Source: a virus
Reading direction: 5' to 3' (one strand)
Length of the DNA: 52,894 bases
IMG/VR virus record: IMGVR_UViG_3300025138_000056
Span: 1-52,894 of that record
The notes beneath the pieces were generated by a model. It did not search any database. It saw nothing but the letters and a program-made list of their open reading frames with translations, and was not told where the DNA came from. The position numbers and the translations under genes were made by a program. Positions 6,654 to 15,134 of this stretch are shown here, piece after piece (position 1 is the first letter of the stretch; each line of letters begins with the position of its first letter).

Positions 6654-7576
6654 CATACTTCAATTACTTACCAAAAATTAACTATACCTTTCCAGATGGT
6701 ACATCAAAAACTGTAGTTGACATTTATAAACGTGGACATATAAAAGAGCAAGATGGGATTTTTGATAAAATCTTAATTAAGGGTGGACAAAAACCAGAGC
6801 GTCTTGCAAATAATCTATACGAAGATCCAAATTTGTTTTGGCAGATACTATATGCTAATAATGTAATATCAAGAAATGATTGGGGATTAACTGATATAGA
6901 AATAAGTGATCTGTTTGCAAACTACTATAAGGGCTTCTCTTTTCATGTACTTGCAAAACCAGAACTGACACTACGACGAGGGGATATCATCACGGTAGCT
7001 ACATCAGGAGTGCCAGTAAACCCTAACGAATGGGCTATTGTTGATACATATGAACCAATCACAAGAAAAATAAATTCTCTTTACTTTACCGATGACTTCT
7101 TTACTTCACTAGAAGGTAGCGAAATCTTTATATGGAGACTGAGGAATGAAAATGTCGATGGTGATTTTTCTGATAGAATGGTTCAGATTTTTTCGTCCTC
7201 CAATATTGATTCGACATTTATTGTAAAGAAAATATCATCAATAGAAGCATCATTGCAACAATTTAAAAATGCGAGTGTAGAACAAGTAATATCTCCATAC
7301 AGAGAAACCGATGGTACAACACTTATAGACACATGGGAATTTGAATTTACTTCAGAATCTACTACTCTAATAACAAAATACATAAATGGAAATGAATTAC
7401 CCAATAACATATCTACAATTAATGTGCGTGATTATTTGGTAAATAATGAAATCCAAAAACGTGGGGTTTTTGTCCCCAAGAAAACTATTACAGCAAATAT
7501 AACAGATGCCTTTCGTATTGTGCTTAGTTCAACAAATGCACTTTCAACGTATGGTTCACTAACTTCTGTATCATGA
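6650..7576 (+). CDS. 53: Baseplate wedge subunit gp53
   Basis: The N-terminal third has the gp53 pattern: MTYFNYLPKINY, VVDIYKRGHIKE, and YEDPNLFWQILYANNVI, where the D-P-x-L-x-W-x-I-L-x-A-N-N motif is typical. Ribosome entry is probably coupled to the gp48 stop. At 308 residues it is longer than T4 gp53 (196); the extra C-terminal half is strand-rich and may replace a partner. In T4, gp53 clamps adjacent wedges together around the hub. The next gene, the putative hub, follows after 11 bases. Confidence 0.8.
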   Translation: MTYFNYLPKINYTFPDGTSKTVVDIYKRGHIKEQDGIFDKILIKGGQKPERLANNLYEDPNLFWQILYANNVISRNDWGLTDIEISDLFANYYKGFSFHVLAKPELTLRRGDIITVATSGVPVNPNEWAIVDTYEPITRKINSLYFTDDFFTSLEGSEIFIWRLRNENVDGDFSDRMVQIFSSSNIDSTFIVKKISSIEASLQQFKNASVEQVISPYRETDGTTLIDTWEFEFTSESTTLITKYINGNELPNNISTINVRDYLVNNEIQKRGVFVPKKTITANITDAFRIVLSSTNALSTYGSLTSVS

Positions 7577-7587
7577 GGGTATAAAAT

Positions 7588-10500
7588 ATGGCAGATAGCA
7601 AGGGCGACATTAAATGGCATGAATTTAAGATAAATGGATATGACATATCAACAGATCCGATGTTTCCATTTATATACAACGGTATGAACATAGAGCAATC
7701 TTTGTTTGAGGGTGGTGTTCGTGGAACTGTTATGTTGCGGGATGTCGATCCTATTGATTCATATGGAAATAAAATTCCATCAATAACACCATATCTAAAA
7801 ACTGGTGGAAAGTTAAAAATGGCATTTTCAACGCCAGATGTAGAAGACTCGTTCACTGAACTACAATTTTATATCACATCAATACAGTTGGTTACGAATC
7901 AAGTGCCTGGATTGTACCTACAGATGGGCGAATCAATGAATAGACTATACCAAGTTGATTTCACCTCATATGAGGATGCTCAGGTTTATCCAGAAGATAG
8001 AGAGTTTGGTGATGATGAGTGGGTAGGAACTATAGATCAATACGTATCCGACGAATTAGCCCCGAATTATTTTGATGGTAAACCATACGATTCACAAGCA
8101 TCTAACAGACAAACGACAGCAAAAGAACCCATGGAAGTGGATTCAACTAGAAACTGGGTTTGGTTACGTCCTCGGTATTTTTTATACCCATGGGGCAAAG
8201 TTGTTAAGGAATTGAATGTTGATCGATTGATCAACAATTTAGCAGAAAATGCAATAGACATAAAATTCAATTCACCAAACTATTTGTTCTGGCAAGACTT
8301 TGACAAATGGTATTTTAAAAGTATCACGTCTTTAATTAAAGAAAGATATTTGGAACGAAAGGGATATTGGAGATATCAACTATCCTCGGATGAGGGGAAT
8401 GTTTATAGATTTGATTCAATCAAAAGCGTAAAGGGATTTGATATTGATGATTTAACAAATTCCGGTGCGTTTGCTTCAAAATATAAATTGGTAGAACCAA
8501 ATTACAATAGCATATATGATGGTATTGGTAATGCTGATATCAAAGAAAGCGTATTGATAAATCATTTACCCGTACCAGAAGGAACTGATCTCGCAAACTT
8601 TAATAATCCTGCATGGAGTGATGACTATAGGGCACAAATAAAAGCAGGTGCGCAGTATCACGACACAGATCCAATTGGGTTTAAGTTACGAGAGCGAAAT
8701 GTAAATTTTGACTATAGATGTGATTTCCTTGGTCTTCCTGTTGGTCCATGTGCACCACAAAATCCAGAAGAAGAAGAAGGTGTTGATGATCTAGAAGCTT
8801 ACGCCACATACAAAAGAAATTCTGTTCTTATAGGAACGAATCCAGTTGCAGACTTAACAGATGAAACATTATTCACACCGGAAATAAATGAAGTATATGA
8901 TGATATTTACGGTTGGTTTAATTTTAGTCAATACAATAATCCATCCCCAACTATACATGATCAACATTCATATGTTGAAGGCAAAAATCAAGACATAATG
9001 TGGCAAACTATGTTTGATATAACACCACTTGATGCCAATCTGTTATATAGTTTAAGAACCATCAGATATAGGTTGAGGAAAAAGCGACTAGCATACTCAT
9101 TACTTTCCACCCTAAAACAACACTGGAATTATTATCGATATTCAATGTGTTGCTCACAGGTTCCAACAGATGATACTTCGGAGTCATTTGCTGTTTTGGT
9201 TGGTATAGAGACACCCGGAACATATACGAATGCAGAATCAGGTGAAGTACCAATTGGTGGTGGTCCAGTTCCGTATGAAACTGGTGGTGAGGAAGGCCCT
9301 GCTGACAACTCATATACGCATAGTGAATTACATTGGCCAATATACAGATATGCATTCTACCCAGTAGAAATAGTTCCTAAATGGGATCCGACTTTAAATT
9401 ATAATTCTACCACATCAACCGAAGAAGGTGGAAAAGACTTTCTAAGTAAACCATGTGACGGATATCACAGTGACGGTGCACCTAAGCGAGTATATGAACG
9501 TTATGATCAAACAACTTTGGCTCCATTGGGACCAGCTCAACCAAATGGTAAAGATAATTTATATCAACTAAATCACGATCACCTAGAATGGTTCAATATT
9601 AATCCAAATAAAAATGCAAACTATTATGCAATTCCAACAGGAATACAATTTGAACTTGAAACAGATGAGGAGTCAGGTGAAATACGTTCAACAAAACCAT
9701 TCCATATTGGATTTGATTTACCATTAGCTGCACAGGCAAGTGGAAATGTTTCTACTGATCCAGAAAATCAAACTTTTTCTGGTAATAGATGTAAAATTAA
9801 AGAAAGCACTATTGCTGGATCATTTAGTCGTGGTACAAACATTGCTTGGAATTTAAACGAACTTTCCAATTATTGGACATGGGTAAATCCGGGAATTAAT
9901 ATGTACGGTGAGGATTACCCAGATTATCCAGAAGCATTTTCTGTTATGCCTGTTGGAGCTGTCTTTGGTAAAAATCCAACTACAGCATCACCAATCGAAG
10001 AAATAAATGATCCGAATAATACAATAGCACCACCAGAAGAAACATATCGAGATGACGATTCACTGGAGAGTGAATTATTAGGAAGAATTGTTCGTCTGAC
10101 ACCAATTATACGATCAGAATATGAAATTCCTTTACCGTTCACTGAAGTCCCATGTTCAGGAGACGAAGATGATAAAGATGATGAAGATGATACTGGTGAT
10201 TCTGGAAACCAAAACACCAGCGTGTTTCCAGAATCAGTCAAAAATGAAAGTGGTGTTAGTAGAGAAAATGCAATCTTTATTATAGTTAATAAAATATTTG
10301 GTACTAATAATTTACCAAAACCATTTGGTGGTAAAAAAGAAGACCTATATGTTACGATAAAAGAAGAGGATGATGATAATTCTGATATTATCACGACTAG
10401 TTTCAAAAACTACGATCAAGATTGTGTGCTACCAATATCAACAGCAGATGTAGACGCTACCAATCAAGCAGTAGAAACCCCAATATACATTTTTGATGTT

Positions 10501-10599
10501 GAAAATGCCCACGATGGAAATTGTGAAGGTAATAAAAAGTTTGGTCCTTACATGAGTAAGTATCAATTACCAGAAGAAGACGAAGGAGACGAACCGTAA
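7588..10599 (+). CDS. Baseplate hub protein, gp27-like N-terminal part (1003 aa)
   Basis: The first 300 residues follow the logic of T4 gp27. An early strand block (IEQSLFEGGVRGTVMLRDVDPID) recalls the 'MRDSLYG' region. A second barrel region ends LYLQMGES, and a helical segment ends in SPNYLFWQDFDKWYF, like the gp27 segment with FVFVWQD. The remaining roughly 650 residues have no known family. They contain a Cys pair (MCCSQ) and a strongly acidic linker (GDEDDKDDEDD). The protein is about 2.5 times the length of T4 gp27 (391) and lacks the gp27 C-terminal barrel, which appears in the next gene. The stop overlaps the next start as TAATG, favouring coupled, near-equal synthesis. Confidence 0.65.
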   Translation: MADSKGDIKWHEFKINGYDISTDPMFPFIYNGMNIEQSLFEGGVRGTVMLRDVDPIDSYGNKIPSITPYLKTGGKLKMAFSTPDVEDSFTELQFYITSIQLVTNQVPGLYLQMGESMNRLYQVDFTSYEDAQVYPEDREFGDDEWVGTIDQYVSDELAPNYFDGKPYDSQASNRQTTAKEPMEVDSTRNWVWLRPRYFLYPWGKVVKELNVDRLINNLAENAIDIKFNSPNYLFWQDFDKWYFKSITSLIKERYLERKGYWRYQLSSDEGNVYRFDSIKSVKGFDIDDLTNSGAFASKYKLVEPNYNSIYDGIGNADIKESVLINHLPVPEGTDLANFNNPAWSDDYRAQIKAGAQYHDTDPIGFKLRERNVNFDYRCDFLGLPVGPCAPQNPEEEEGVDDLEAYATYKRNSVLIGTNPVADLTDETLFTPEINEVYDDIYGWFNFSQYNNPSPTIHDQHSYVEGKNQDIMWQTMFDITPLDANLLYSLRTIRYRLRKKRLAYSLLSTLKQHWNYYRYSMCCSQVPTDDTSESFAVLVGIETPGTYTNAESGEVPIGGGPVPYETGGEEGPADNSYTHSELHWPIYRYAFYPVEIVPKWDPTLNYNSTTSTEEGGKDFLSKPCDGYHSDGAPKRVYERYDQTTLAPLGPAQPNGKDNLYQLNHDHLEWFNINPNKNANYYAIPTGIQFELETDEESGEIRSTKPFHIGFDLPLAAQASGNVSTDPENQTFSGNRCKIKESTIAGSFSRGTNIAWNLNELSNYWTWVNPGINMYGEDYPDYPEAFSVMPVGAVFGKNPTTASPIEEINDPNNTIAPPEETYRDDDSLESELLGRIVRLTPIIRSEYEIPLPFTEVPCSGDEDDKDDEDDTGDSGNQNTSVFPESVKNESGVSRENAIFIIVNKIFGTNNLPKPFGGKKEDLYVTIKEEDDDNSDIITTSFKNYDQDCVLPISTADVDATNQAVETPIYIFDVENAHDGNCEGNKKFGPYMSKYQLPEEDEGDEP

Positions 10600-11486
10600 T
10601 GGCAAAAGAAAAGATAATATTTAAAAAGAAAGCCCAAGAAAAAAAGGTAAACGTAGAACCAATAATAATTGGTGAACACGAATACGTTTGTTTAAATAAA
10701 AGTGGACCCACAGATAACTCATCATGTGCGGAAGACGGTAAATGGGGAAACTTTATGAATGGAGATCCTCGGGTTGGTGATGCAGTAGATTATCTCCCCG
10801 AATATGAGGCTCTATGTAAGTGTCACAAACCTGAACATCTTGGTTCAGCAAGCGAATATCGAGATCCAGACGGCTTACCTCCGTTTGCAGATTTAGCAAC
10901 AAAAGTGCCACTTTTCCGTGAACCCATGAGAGATGAAATGGATTACGCTGAATTGGACATCGATGAATGTACGCAGATCAAAGCCATGTTTTCGGTAGAC
11001 GGTGATCCAGAAAATTATCTTGGTTGTATACCACCGTTACCAAATAGTCCATTAAATTGCGACTGCGATCATCCATATTCAGAAGACACTGATCAAAGTG
11101 GAGATGATGCCTATTTAAGAGATTCTAGATTTGCGGAGTATGTAAGAACCGCAAGGACGTATTCTACTTTTTGGGATACTCCAAGAAAAACACCGCTACT
11201 AAGAAAATCATTAATGAATCTCTACACAGCACAAATTGCTGTTGGATCAATGCCAGGAAATTTTAAATTAAAGGTTGGTGACTTTATTGAAGTGCAAGGT
11301 AGTTCAACCGCAGACGATAGTAATTCGTTAACAGGAACTTGGTTGGTTGCCAAAATAGTGTTTTCTATACCGTCAACCGGATTCCATAAAAATGTTGTTA
11401 CTTTGATTCGAGACACTAAAGGAACTTGGGATGAAAAAACAACATTACAGTCTAACTCCGAAGAAGAATTGTTCGGGGATTTATAA
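10599..11486 (+). CDS. Baseplate hub protein, gp27-like C-terminal barrel with Cys-rich N-terminus
   Basis: Residues from about 205 onward (LYTAQIAVGSMPGNFKLKVGD, then LTGTWLVAKIVF and NVVTLIRDT) match the closing barrel of gp27/gpD-type hub proteins, where a 'PG--I' strand is followed by an interface strand and a final strand. The N-terminal 170 residues carry Cys pairs (CLNK, CKCH, CDCDH) that could bind metal or form disulphides. The start overlaps the preceding stop by one base, so I infer that the two genes encode one split hub. It is followed at once by gp25. The exact function is not established. Confidence 0.6.
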   Translation: MAKEKIIFKKKAQEKKVNVEPIIIGEHEYVCLNKSGPTDNSSCAEDGKWGNFMNGDPRVGDAVDYLPEYEALCKCHKPEHLGSASEYRDPDGLPPFADLATKVPLFREPMRDEMDYAELDIDECTQIKAMFSVDGDPENYLGCIPPLPNSPLNCDCDHPYSEDTDQSGDDAYLRDSRFAEYVRTARTYSTFWDTPRKTPLLRKSLMNLYTAQIAVGSMPGNFKLKVGDFIEVQGSSTADDSNSLTGTWLVAKIVFSIPSTGFHKNVVTLIRDTKGTWDEKTTLQSNSEEELFGDL

Positions 11487-11489
11487 ATA
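11482..11489 (+). promoter_or_regulatory. Possible T4-type late promoter before gp25
   Basis: A perfect TATAAATA lies 7 bases before the gp25 ATG. The predicted start would fall on or next to the ATG, leaving no leader, and no clear ribosome site is present. It may therefore be chance AT-rich sequence. Confidence 0.35.
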
Positions 11490-11495
11490 TAACAT

Positions 11496-11918
11496 ATGAC
11501 AGTAGAAACAACATATTCTGATATAGATGTCAATCTAGCTAAAAATTCGTTTAGTGGTGATATATCAGTGAAAAAAGATTTACATGCTATACGACAATCA
11601 ATTCAAAATATATTATTAACCCGAGTAGGAGAAAAACCATTCGATCCTACTTTTGGTAGTGAAATTGACAACTTCTTATTTGAACAAGAAAACTCATTTT
11701 TAACTACCATCACACTAAAAAATAGAATGGAATCGTTGATCAATAAACTTGATCCGAGAGTTAAATTTCAAGATTTTAATATGTTAGAAGATCTTAGTGA
11801 TGGTGATACAGCTCACTTTGAATTGACCTATACAGTAAAAACTTTGGGTCAAGGATTAGATGATGGTGATACAACAGAAATTACAGATGGAATTACAATA
11901 ACAGTAGAGAGGGCTTAG
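11496..11918 (+). CDS. 25: Baseplate wedge subunit gp25
   Basis: The 140-residue product has the gp25/W-like family pattern: DLHAIRQSIQNILLTRVGEKPFDPTFGSEI, read as AIRQSIQNIL, then T-R-x-G-E-x-(P/F), then FG-S-I. A later LDPRVKF strand follows. In T4 (132 residues), gp25 joins gp6 and gp53 in the inner baseplate ring and helps trigger sheath assembly and contraction. It is followed by gp6 after one base, as in many myophages. Confidence 0.92.
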   Translation: MTVETTYSDIDVNLAKNSFSGDISVKKDLHAIRQSIQNILLTRVGEKPFDPTFGSEIDNFLFEQENSFLTTITLKNRMESLINKLDPRVKFQDFNMLEDLSDGDTAHFELTYTVKTLGQGLDDGDTTEITDGITITVERA

Positions 11919-11919
11919 T

Positions 11920-13716
11920 ATGTCTCAAATACAATTGGGAAGTCTAGATTATGATGAAATCAGGAATGAACTCAAAACTTTTCTTTCGGATCAAGAAGAA
12001 CTGAAGGATTATAATTTTGATGGTTCTATCATTTCAACTATTGTTGATTTGATGGCATACAATACAATGTACTATGCGTTCTATTCAAATATGCAGGCAA
12101 ATGAAGCATTTTTGGATACAGCACAAAGAACAGAATCCCTAATTTCTTTAGCAAAACCACTTGGTTATGTTGTACCTCATAGAAAAAGTGCAACCACTCA
12201 GATTACTCTTACCGGAACTTCGAGTTCTTCGAATGTAACATTTGGTAGATATGAACTACGTTTAACTGGATCTGATTCATCTGGAACAACTAGAGTTTTT
12301 TATAATCTAGAACCAATTACTCTTTCATCTTCAGCAACCCCAAGTGCAGTTGGAACTTTCTATGAAGCAAAAGAATTAGTTTTAGATGCACCAGTAAACG
12401 TAGATATTGATTCTCAGAAGTTCACCATCTTTGATACCACGGTAGATCCAATCGGAATACGAGTAAAAGTCAATGGTCGAGAGTGGAGAAAACAAGATGG
12501 AATTGATGCGGATTTAAACTCACTCAGTGAAGTTTATTTTGTTGAGCCAAGTAAAGATGGTTACGTAATTCGTATGGGTGGTTTAACAGAAATAGAATCT
12601 GGGCAAATTATTGGTAAAGGTGTAGGACCTGGAGATATAGTTGAAGTTACATACTTTTCTTCGAATGGGTCATTGGGTAACAATATTACTGGCATATTTG
12701 GTAATAGCAATGTGAATATACAGACAGCAGAAGCTAACAGCTTATCATCCGGTGGAGTGAATTCACCAAACCCAGACACGATTAAGTTCTTTGCTCCTAG
12801 ATTTTTTGCGACACAGAATAGAGCAGTTACCGCAGAAGATTACAGAACCATAGGATCTTCTTTATTGGGATTGGAAAATGATGCATCTAAAATAAATGTG
12901 TTTGGTGGTGATGATTTGGGTAATTTAGCACATCTCACATACACATCTGAGGAGGGAACTGCAATTACTGATCCAGAGTCAGATATCGCTGTCGGTTCTG
13001 CTGGAGAGGTTTATGTGTCATATCTAAATCCAGATGAAACAATTCCATCTGCATCAGAGCAGGGAATATTTTTCAATCAACTAAAAACTAAATCTGTCGC
13101 TGGATTATCTCTCAAATATTACCCACTAGAAAATGCAGAATTGGTAGTGAGGATCGGTGATCCAACACAATCAGAAATAGCTACATTTAATTCATTATTT
13201 CCAAATGGATATACAAACATAAATTCAGATGTGTTTGCAAATAATGGGGGTCGAGCATTTTCCTCGGCAACTTTAAGTATAGACGCAAACTTTAATAATC
13301 TAAATCAGAATAAACTATTCTTCAAGAATAAGTTGAATAAAAACCAACCACTAAGTATCACACCAGAATCATTCACTCCCCGACCAGAAAGCCCCCCTAA
13401 TGGTACTGGTTGGTTTGATTTAAGTGAAGTCATAGTCGGTGAGGCATTTCTACAGTCAGGTTCTGGTATGGTTTCCACCATATCGGCTGTGAAAGGTGAA
13501 ACTTTTTTCGGCACCTGGGTTAATACTGGGGGAACAATCGGACTTGTATTTTGGGATAGGGGTGAAATAAAACTAGATGCAATCGGTAACGCATCCATTG
13601 ATTACGGGAACCTCAGATGCAGTGTTGATGTTGACTTTAATGCACCAAGTCAAAATCAAACAATATACGCACCACACAATTTATATGTAACTTCTAAACT
13701 GGAAAACACACTGTGA
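11920..13716 (+). CDS. 6: Baseplate wedge subunit gp6
   Basis: The 598-residue product begins with the gp6/J-like signature: LDYDEIRNELKTFLS, YNFDGSIISTIVDLMAYNT, and ANEAFLDTAQRTESLISLAKPLGY. A late APRFFATQNRAVTAEDYRT motif is also typical. gp6 forms the inner ring dimer of the T4 baseplate. It is close to T4 gp6 in length (660), ends after a C-terminal domain of less certain relation, and overlaps the next gene as GTGA. Confidence 0.9.
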   Translation: MSQIQLGSLDYDEIRNELKTFLSDQEELKDYNFDGSIISTIVDLMAYNTMYYAFYSNMQANEAFLDTAQRTESLISLAKPLGYVVPHRKSATTQITLTGTSSSSNVTFGRYELRLTGSDSSGTTRVFYNLEPITLSSSATPSAVGTFYEAKELVLDAPVNVDIDSQKFTIFDTTVDPIGIRVKVNGREWRKQDGIDADLNSLSEVYFVEPSKDGYVIRMGGLTEIESGQIIGKGVGPGDIVEVTYFSSNGSLGNNITGIFGNSNVNIQTAEANSLSSGGVNSPNPDTIKFFAPRFFATQNRAVTAEDYRTIGSSLLGLENDASKINVFGGDDLGNLAHLTYTSEEGTAITDPESDIAVGSAGEVYVSYLNPDETIPSASEQGIFFNQLKTKSVAGLSLKYYPLENAELVVRIGDPTQSEIATFNSLFPNGYTNINSDVFANNGGRAFSSATLSIDANFNNLNQNKLFFKNKLNKNQPLSITPESFTPRPESPPNGTGWFDLSEVIVGEAFLQSGSGMVSTISAVKGETFFGTWVNTGGTIGLVFWDRGEIKLDAIGNASIDYGNLRCSVDVDFNAPSQNQTIYAPHNLYVTSKLENTL

Positions 13717-14594
13717 CACTATCCATTCTAGGAAATCCAGCCCACAACCCGTCCGCAGGTGCGAGTGCTTCAGCAAATCTTATCGTATTACGTGATAAGG
13801 TGGCATCAACATTACCAGATCAAAGAATTACTGCTCTTTTGCCACAATCAGAGATAGAACAAAGTTGTACAGGAAGACCACCCTTTGATGTTATGAGTCA
13901 ATTTCCAAGGTGGATACAAAAGAAACATAATGCTGGTGAAAGTAAACTAATTACTCTCATGGAGTATTACTACAAATGGTTATATTGTGAATTTGGTAGT
14001 GGATATGTTTTGGATGACAGAATGTTGTCAATACATGATGTGGATGAAACTACTGATGATTTTGTTGATCTTATTGCCAGAACATATGCCCCAGATCTAA
14101 AAGTCATAGAGGACATAGCATCAGTTTCCACAACTAGAGAATTTATAAAGAATATAAGAAAAGTATTCTACTCATCAAAGGGAACAAAACAATCAATATA
14201 TCATTTCTTTAACACATTATTTAAAGATTTTGTTTATGTTGAGATCTTATTTCCATCAGACAATTATACTTCAGATAGTTCAATTGATATTGGTGGTGGT
14301 ACCAATACAACAAATCCTTTCAGAACAAACTCATCATTATTAACTGATTCAAATCACAGACTAAATCAAGCAACCAATATACCAGGCAATATCATTGAGT
14401 TTGAAGCTGCTGGTCAGGCATCAAGCGAAATATTTACGTATAGTGTAAAGGCATATTTTACTGATTCCGAAACACCGTTGACAGATAAACAAAAAACCGA
14501 CATAGAATCTCTGTTCCGAAGACTAGTACACCCAGTAGGTACTAAGTTGAATTTTGAAATAAACACAACTAACTTAGTACGAAACATAGATTAA
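13713..14594 (+). CDS. Baseplate wedge-associated structural protein (gp7 position)
   Basis: This 293-residue protein starts with GTG in a GTGA overlap with gp6. A helical region (LITLMEYYYKWLY, then LSIHDVDETTDDFVDLI) leads to REFIKNIRKVFYSSKGTKQS and IYHFFNTLFKDFVYVEILFP. This K/R-x-FY-SKG-(T/S)-x-(K/Q)-S module recurs in baseplate proteins of marine T4-like phages. It is encoded where T4 has gp7 but is far shorter than T4 gp7 (1032 residues), so a simple gp7 assignment is not safe. A wedge role is inferred from motif and position. Confidence 0.6.
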   Translation: MTLSILGNPAHNPSAGASASANLIVLRDKVASTLPDQRITALLPQSEIEQSCTGRPPFDVMSQFPRWIQKKHNAGESKLITLMEYYYKWLYCEFGSGYVLDDRMLSIHDVDETTDDFVDLIARTYAPDLKVIEDIASVSTTREFIKNIRKVFYSSKGTKQSIYHFFNTLFKDFVYVEILFPSDNYTSDSSIDIGGGTNTTNPFRTNSSLLTDSNHRLNQATNIPGNIIEFEAAGQASSEIFTYSVKAYFTDSETPLTDKQKTDIESLFRRLVHPVGTKLNFEINTTNLVRNID

Positions 14595-14595
14595 T

Positions 14596-15123
14596 ATGGC
14601 ATATGCAGGTGGAAATAATAACGAAGTTACCCAAGGACCAGATTTAAATAATGTGGATCCTAATGATGGAAATAAAAAACCATCACTTGGAACAAGCTAT
14701 ATAAAATCATTTAGGAACTCAAGGGATCCAGTACTTGATGTTCGTGGTTCTGATTTTTCTATATTTGGTGCAGGTGGTTATGAAATTAAACCAGATACAA
14801 CAGGCACTGGTAATGGTGCATCTGGGGGTACTGGACTAAGTGAAATAACCATAATACACAATTATCTACCATACAAATTATCATCGACAACAGATCTTGG
14901 AATAACTGTGGGATGTTCTGGATCCGAATATCCGGGTTGGTCTGGTGGGGCCACAGGAGCTACATATAATGAAATCACATATGCACATCCAGATTGGTCA
15001 AGTACAATCATATCTGGATCTACCTTTGGGGCTATTTCTTTTGGTGATTTCTTTGTATTAACAGGAACATCGGAAAACGACTCAAGGCAATGTTGCTACT
15101 CATGTCCAGCGACTGGGTATTAA
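14596..15123 (+). CDS. Gly/Ser-rich structural protein of unknown function
   Basis: The 175-residue protein starts one base after the preceding stop and ends 11 bases before the gp8-like gene. It is rich in Gly, Ser and Thr with an Asn/Asp-rich N-terminus (GGNNNEVTQGPDLNNVDPND) and ends in a Cys cluster (RQCCYSCPATGY). The same kind of Cys clustering is seen inside the next gene product. The family is not recognised. Its place between two wedge genes suggests a baseplate component. Confidence 0.6.
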   Translation: MAYAGGNNNEVTQGPDLNNVDPNDGNKKPSLGTSYIKSFRNSRDPVLDVRGSDFSIFGAGGYEIKPDTTGTGNGASGGTGLSEITIIHNYLPYKLSSTTDLGITVGCSGSEYPGWSGGATGATYNEITYAHPDWSSTIISGSTFGAISFGDFFVLTGTSENDSRQCCYSCPATGY

Positions 15124-15134
15124 AGGAATAACGA

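Noticed and set aside
9924-10406. 160-residue minus-strand frame
   Set aside because: Antisense to the acidic linker of the hub gene; its Ser runs simply mirror GAT/GAA codons on the other strand.
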